Source of the DNA: Chlamydiae bacterium RIFCSPHIGHO2_12_FULL_27_8
Lineage (GTDB): Bacteria; Chlamydiota; Chlamydiia; Chlamydiales; SM23-39
DNA: 9,603 bases
Assembly (NCBI GenBank): GCA_001796155.1
Contig: MGLU01000012.1
Coordinates: forward strand, 1-9,603
Reading direction: 5' to 3'
Position numbers and translations under genes: made by a program. Of this stretch, positions 6,120-9,603 are shown one piece after another (the first letter of the stretch is position 1; every line of letters starts with the position of its first letter). The notes beneath the pieces were generated by a model. It saw only the letters and a program-made list of their open reading frames with translations, did not search any database and had not been told where the DNA came from.

Positions 6120-8224
6120 ATTTAAATGCAAAACAACTTGAAGCTGTAAACTACATCGAAGGTCCTCTTCTAGTTCTTGCCGGAGCCGGAGCCGGAAAAA
6201 CTAGAGTCGTTACAAAAAAAATATCAAAACTAGTTCAGATCGGCATCCCATCTACAGATATTTTAGCCTTAACTTTTACAAATAAAGCTGCTGATGAAAT
6301 GGCTTTTAGAGTTAGAAAAGAAATTTTACAAAATGTTTTAACTGCAACATTTCATTCACTCGGTGTTAAAATTTTAAGAGAATCAATCTACACATTAGAT
6401 TATTCATCAAATTTTATTATTTATGATGAAGAAGATTCCTTAAAACTTTTAAAAGAATGTTTTAATCTTTTAAAAATTAAAGATGAAAAATCAGAATTAA
6501 AAAAAATAAAATATAAAATTTCTTCTTTAAAAAATGACCTTTTAGAAATAGAAGATCCTATCAATCTTTTTAATTTTGATAAAAATGAAATTAGTATACT
6601 CCACCTATATCAAAAAAGTTTAAAAAACTGCAATGCTGTTGATTTTGATGATCTATTATATCTTCCGGTGAAACTTTTTAAAAAACATCCCGAAATATTA
6701 GAATTTTATCAAAAAAAATGGCCTTTTTTGTTAATAGATGAATATCAAGATACAAATTTTGCACAATATACTATTTCAAAACTTTTAAGTTTAAGATCCC
6801 AAAATATTTGTGCTGTCGGAGATCCGGACCAGTCAATATATTCCTGGAGAGGTGCAAAATATCAAAATATTTTAAATTTTGATAAAGATTTTCCAAATGC
6901 AAAAATAATTTTGTTAGAACAAAATTATAGATCAACTCAAACCATATTAAACGCTTCAAATGCTGTAATTAAAAAAAATGAAAATAGATATGAAAAAAAT
7001 CTTTTTTCCAATTTGGAAAAAGGTGAAAAAATTACAATTTTTATTGCAGAATCAGATCATTTGGAAGCCTCTTTTGTTGTTGAAAAAATTTTAAAATATC
7101 ACCGGGTTAAAAAAATACCTTTAAATGAAATGGTTATTTTTTATAGAACAAATTTTCAATCAAGAATTTTTGAAGATATTTTGCTATCGCAAAAAATACC
7201 TTATATCATTTATGGAGGCATATCTTTTTATCAAAGAAAAGAGATCAAGGATATTTTAGCTTACTTAAAACTTATTGTGACAGATAACGATTTTTTAGCT
7301 TTTAACAGAACTATAAATACTTTTAAAAAAGGGTTTGGCAAAGCTACCTTAAATAAATTATTTTTATTATCCGAATCAAAAAATATCCCAATACTACAGC
7401 TTTTAAAACTTCTAATTCAAAATGATCCGGATCATGATATAAAATTAAATATAGCTCAAAGGGATAATGTTTCCCTATATTTACAAAATATTGAAAAACT
7501 AAGAAATTTATATTCAGAAAATTTATCTTTAGATGAACTCATTTCTGAAGTGATAAATATTTTTGATTATTTTACTCATATAAAAGAAGATATAGAAAAA
7601 TTTGAAGATAGAAAACAAAATATAGATGAATTCATTACTAAAGCTTATGAATTTGCAAATGAAAATCAAAATGATCTCAAAAAATTTTTAGAAGATCTAT
7701 CATTAATGAGTTCAACTAATAAAATTGAGAATGAAAAAGCATTAAAATTAATGACTCTTCATAATTCAAAAGGTTTGGAATTTGAAATTGTTTTTATCGT
7801 CGGATTAGAAGAAGATCTTTTCCCTCATATTAATTCAAAAAATTCTATGGAAGAGCTGGAAGAAGAAAGACGACTTTTTTATGTTGGAATGACAAGAGCT
7901 AAAAAAAAGCTATATTTAGCAGCTTCAGAATACAGATTCTTATTCGGTGCTACTAAAATTTCTACTCCTTCTAGATTTTTAAAAGAAATTCCGGAAATTT
8001 ATTTAGAAAATCTCTCGGAAAATATTACTTATCATGAAATTGAAAAAAATGAAGAAAATTTAAAATTTTATCCGGGACTTAAGGTCGAACATAAAACTTT
8101 TGGAAACGGTATTGTTCAAAAGGTATATGAAGGTTCTCTAGGTGAAACTTTAGATGTTTTATTTGAAAAAAATATAACAAGATCATTAGTAACAAAATAT
8201 GCAAAACTTAAAATTCTCAATTAG
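6116..8224 (+). CDS. uvrD: UvrD/PcrA/Rep-type superfamily 1A DNA helicase
   Basis: This ATP-dependent 3'-5' DNA helicase acts in nucleotide excision and mismatch repair and clears blocked forks in the cytoplasm. All SF1A motifs are present in order: the Q motif LNAKQLEAV (3-11), Walker A AGAGAGKT (22-29), Ia LTFTNKAADEM (52-62), Ib TATFHSLG (76-83), Walker B LLIDEYQDTN (205-214), III AVGDPDQSIYSWRGA (233-247), IV LLEQNYRST (266-274), V MTLHNSKGLEFE (546-557) and VI RRLFYVGMTRAKKKL (585-599). The end (651-699, FYPGLKVEHKTFGNGIV) matches the Tudor-like C-terminal domain of PcrA/UvrD that contacts RNA polymerase. At 702 residues it is close to the usual 700-750 and looks fully active. Its ATG overlaps the PutA-like stop by 4 nt, so the two genes form an operon. 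No promoter of its own is apparent. UvrD, PcrA and Rep cannot be told apart with certainty; UvrD is the best name if this is chlamydial. Confidence 0.95.
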   Translation: MNLNAKQLEAVNYIEGPLLVLAGAGAGKTRVVTKKISKLVQIGIPSTDILALTFTNKAADEMAFRVRKEILQNVLTATFHSLGVKILRESIYTLDYSSNFIIYDEEDSLKLLKECFNLLKIKDEKSELKKIKYKISSLKNDLLEIEDPINLFNFDKNEISILHLYQKSLKNCNAVDFDDLLYLPVKLFKKHPEILEFYQKKWPFLLIDEYQDTNFAQYTISKLLSLRSQNICAVGDPDQSIYSWRGAKYQNILNFDKDFPNAKIILLEQNYRSTQTILNASNAVIKKNENRYEKNLFSNLEKGEKITIFIAESDHLEASFVVEKILKYHRVKKIPLNEMVIFYRTNFQSRIFEDILLSQKIPYIIYGGISFYQRKEIKDILAYLKLIVTDNDFLAFNRTINTFKKGFGKATLNKLFLLSESKNIPILQLLKLLIQNDPDHDIKLNIAQRDNVSLYLQNIEKLRNLYSENLSLDELISEVINIFDYFTHIKEDIEKFEDRKQNIDEFITKAYEFANENQNDLKKFLEDLSLMSSTNKIENEKALKLMTLHNSKGLEFEIVFIVGLEEDLFPHINSKNSMEELEEERRLFYVGMTRAKKKLYLAASEYRFLFGATKISTPSRFLKEIPEIYLENLSENITYHEIEKNEENLKFYPGLKVEHKTFGNGIVQKVYEGSLGETLDVLFEKNITRSLVTKYAKLKILN
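6179..6196 (+). repeat. Triple GCCGGA tandem repeat coding the Walker A loop
   Basis: Three perfect copies of GCCGGA encode Ala-Gly-Ala-Gly-Ala-Gly just before the catalytic Lys28. It stands out as one of the most GC-rich spots in the window. Gaining or losing one unit would stay in frame but alter the P-loop. Confidence 0.85.
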
Positions 8225-8253
8225 AAATTTTATCTGAAATGATTTTAAAATTT
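8225..8253. terminator. Weak AT-only hairpin between convergent uvrD and GT9 genes
   Basis: AAATTTTA (8225-8232) and TAAAATTT (8246-8253) form a perfect 8-bp inverted repeat around a 13-nt loop. It spans the 20-bp gap between the uvrD stop and the stop of the convergent gene and could serve both directions. The stem has no G-C pair, and such repeats arise easily by chance here, so this is tentative. Confidence 0.25.
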
Positions 8254-9171
8254 ATTGACACTAAACAACTTAAGTAATCTATTAGTCGTAATCAAATATT
8301 TCCAAAATTTATCCCTAAATCTAAAAAATGATGGATTAGGATAAAATCTACTTGGATAAATAATCTTTGAACTATAAAAACCCGGTCTCCAAAGTAATGC
8401 CGTTCTATAATTTCTAAAAATAGATAAAGTTTCTATCTTTAAACTTGAAGCCATATGTCCTATTCCGGAATCATTTCCTATCATAAATTGTGATTCATAA
8501 ATATATTTAGCTAAATCATTTAAGTTATCAAAGGCTTCTATTTCCAATCCATTTTCTATTACAAAAGAAACAAGTTTTTGTTCATTTTTTGCAATAACAA
8601 AAACAGGAGTAAAGCCAATGGCTTTTAAATGTAAAGCTAGCTTTACATATTTTTTAATAGGCCAATTTTTACTCTCTTTAGCACTTGTAGGATGTATTAT
8701 AACCCTAGTTTTATGACCTCTATGAGCCAATATATAAGGGCAGGAAATTCCATTAGTTTTTTCAATATTTTGAAGCTTTAATACATTTTTGCAAAATAAT
8801 AAAATATTATCGACAACAGATATGTTATTTTTAAAAAATGCATCCTCATAATAAGGTTGTGTTCCATTTTTTTTAGAAGAAGATGGATTTAAAACATATA
8901 CCTTATTTTTATATTTTTTTTTCCCTTTTGAGACTAACTCATTAAAAAAAAATGAGTTTTCATATGAAATGAAAATTTCATCATAGTCTTCTAAAATATT
9001 ATTAACCGGATCTGTTTTTAAAATTTTTAAATTTTTAAACCAACTTTGAAGTTCAAATAGATTAGGATGATATGTTGTAACTTCATAGCCATTTATGAAA
9101 AGATTATGAGATAATGTTAAAGAAACAAGCCCATCGCCTAGTCCCCTACACGATATTACTGCTGCTTTCAT
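8245..9171 (-). CDS. Glycosyltransferase family 9 (ADP-heptose:LPS heptosyltransferase-like)
   Basis: This is a 308-residue GT-B fold enzyme of the family that moves a heptose or similar sugar from a nucleotide donor onto lipopolysaccharide or a related glycan at the inner face of the cytoplasmic membrane. Near the start, SCRGLGDGLVSL (7-18) is the GT9 acceptor-side glycine/aspartate motif. In the second half, VIIHPTSAKESKNWP (157-171) and MIGNDSGIGHMASSL (230-244) are the donor-binding signatures. Length is near the usual 320-350. There is no signal peptide. The start at 9171 places Met directly before the first beta strand (KAAVISCRG). Only a weak purine stretch precedes it, and the upstream gene overlaps it by 26 nt, so it is probably translated by coupling. 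Its C-terminal half resembles the upstream neighbour, so the pair arose by duplication. The exact sugar and acceptor cannot be read from sequence; WaaC, WaaF, WaaQ or another GT9 role are all possible. Confidence 0.85.
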   Translation of the reverse strand: MKAAVISCRGLGDGLVSLTLSHNLFINGYEVTTYHPNLFELQSWFKNLKILKTDPVNNILEDYDEIFISYENSFFFNELVSKGKKKYKNKVYVLNPSSSKKNGTQPYYEDAFFKNNISVVDNILLFCKNVLKLQNIEKTNGISCPYILAHRGHKTRVIIHPTSAKESKNWPIKKYVKLALHLKAIGFTPVFVIAKNEQKLVSFVIENGLEIEAFDNLNDLAKYIYESQFMIGNDSGIGHMASSLKIETLSIFRNYRTALLWRPGFYSSKIIYPSRFYPNPSFFRFRDKFWKYLITTNRLLKLFSVNKF

Positions 9172-9603
9172 ATTCTTTAGTTAATTTGTTAAAATCTTTT
9201 AAAACCTTTTTTACAGAAATAAAATATTTCCAGAATTTTTCTCTTAATCTTAATCCTTTAATATTTATTAGCTGCATTGAAACAATTGTTTTCCCAAAAT
9301 AAAAATTAGGCTTCCAAAAGTTTTCTTTTCTTTGAGAAGAAAATATAGTCAATGTCGGAATTTTTAAAGATGATGCCAAATGAGCTACCCCTGAATCATT
9401 TCCTATCATATATCCGGATTCATAAATAAATGATGCCGTCTCATCTAGTGAATCAAAAATTTTGGAACATTTTGCTAAATCTTTAAATTCAGAAAGTTCA
9501 TTTTTTCTTAAAATAAAATATGGCTCATACCCAAGTTCTACCAAAAAATAATAAAGTTTTAAAAACTTTTTTTTCGGCCAGTTTTTTTCTTCATCCTTTG
9601 AAG
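9146..9603 (-). CDS. Second glycosyltransferase family 9 gene, N-terminal part beyond the window
   Basis: The last 151 residues are visible; the frame is open to the right edge and no start lies in the window. The fragment begins with SKDEEKNWPKKKFLKL, the donor-site motif also seen as SAKESKNWP in the neighbour, so it extends further upstream than the in-frame TTG at 9544. MIGNDSGVAHLASSL (visible residues 65-79) is the second GT9 signature, and IPTLTIF follows. Near the end, LREKFWKYF parallels FRDKFWKYL in the downstream gene, showing a tandem paralogue pair. It probably acts on LPS or a related surface glycan. Its TAG stop (9148-9146) lies inside the start of the next gene. Family call is secure; specificity is not. 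Confidence 0.85.
   Translation of the reverse strand, partial: SKDEEKNWPKKKFLKLYYFLVELGYEPYFILRKNELSEFKDLAKCSKIFDSLDETASFIYESGYMIGNDSGVAHLASSLKIPTLTIFSSQRKENFWKPNFYFGKTIVSMQLINIKGLRLREKFWKYFISVKKVLKDFNKLTKEYESSSNIV

Noticed and set aside
6771..6959. 62-codon minus-strand reading frame
   Set aside because: It is antisense to helicase motifs III and IV of uvrD; shadow frame.
9114..9302. 62-codon plus-strand reading frame
   Set aside because: It is antisense to the two overlapping GT9 genes; no start signal or recognisable product.

Overview
The window is about 75% A+T by eye, with short intergenic gaps and about 99% of bases coding. It looks like a piece of a streamlined, very AT-rich bacterial chromosome. 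TAA, TAG and TGA are all used as stops and the long frames stay open, so I see no sign of a changed genetic code. The gene set fits a deep or AT-rich relative of the Chlamydiota: a poly(A) polymerase/tRNA nucleotidyltransferase of chlamydial style (VAIERV and LWP motifs), a divergent extra GroEL, a three-domain PutA-like protein, UvrD and GT9 glycosyltransferases. From memory, C. trachomatis also has its GroEL2 gene close to uvrD. This placement is an inference. Another reduced, host-associated or anoxic lineage is possible.

Layout, left to right. (1) Bases 1-1062, plus strand: the 3' part of a poly(A) polymerase/CCA-adding enzyme gene, cut by the window edge and broken by one in-frame TAA at 193-195. 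(2) Bases 1059-2576, minus strand: a GroEL-like chaperonin that keeps the fold signatures but has lost the ATPase aspartate. It converges on the first gene and shares its TTAA stop. (3) Bases 2577-2687: a 111-bp divergent spacer with plausible sigma-70 promoters in both directions. (4) Bases 2688-6119, plus: a 1143-residue PutA-like protein whose proline dehydrogenase and P5C dehydrogenase active-site residues are replaced. (5) Bases 6116-8224, plus: an intact UvrD/PcrA helicase whose start overlaps the PutA stop (ATGA). (6) Bases 8245-9171 and 9146-9603, both minus: two tandem, overlapping GT9 glycosyltransferase genes. The second enters from the right edge and converges on uvrD across a 20-bp gap with a weak hairpin.

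The most striking point is that neighbouring long genes encode proteins that look like enzymes but lack catalytic residues: a GroEL without its ATPase aspartate and a PutA without the catalytic Cys, the general-base Glu or recognisable FAD motifs. Both frames are intact, so both proteins are probably under selection in non-catalytic or altered roles. The PutA-like protein appears translationally coupled to a repair helicase. The broken poly(A) polymerase gene could be a true loss or a sequence error. I see no tRNA, rRNA, CRISPR array, insertion sequence, phage gene or origin.
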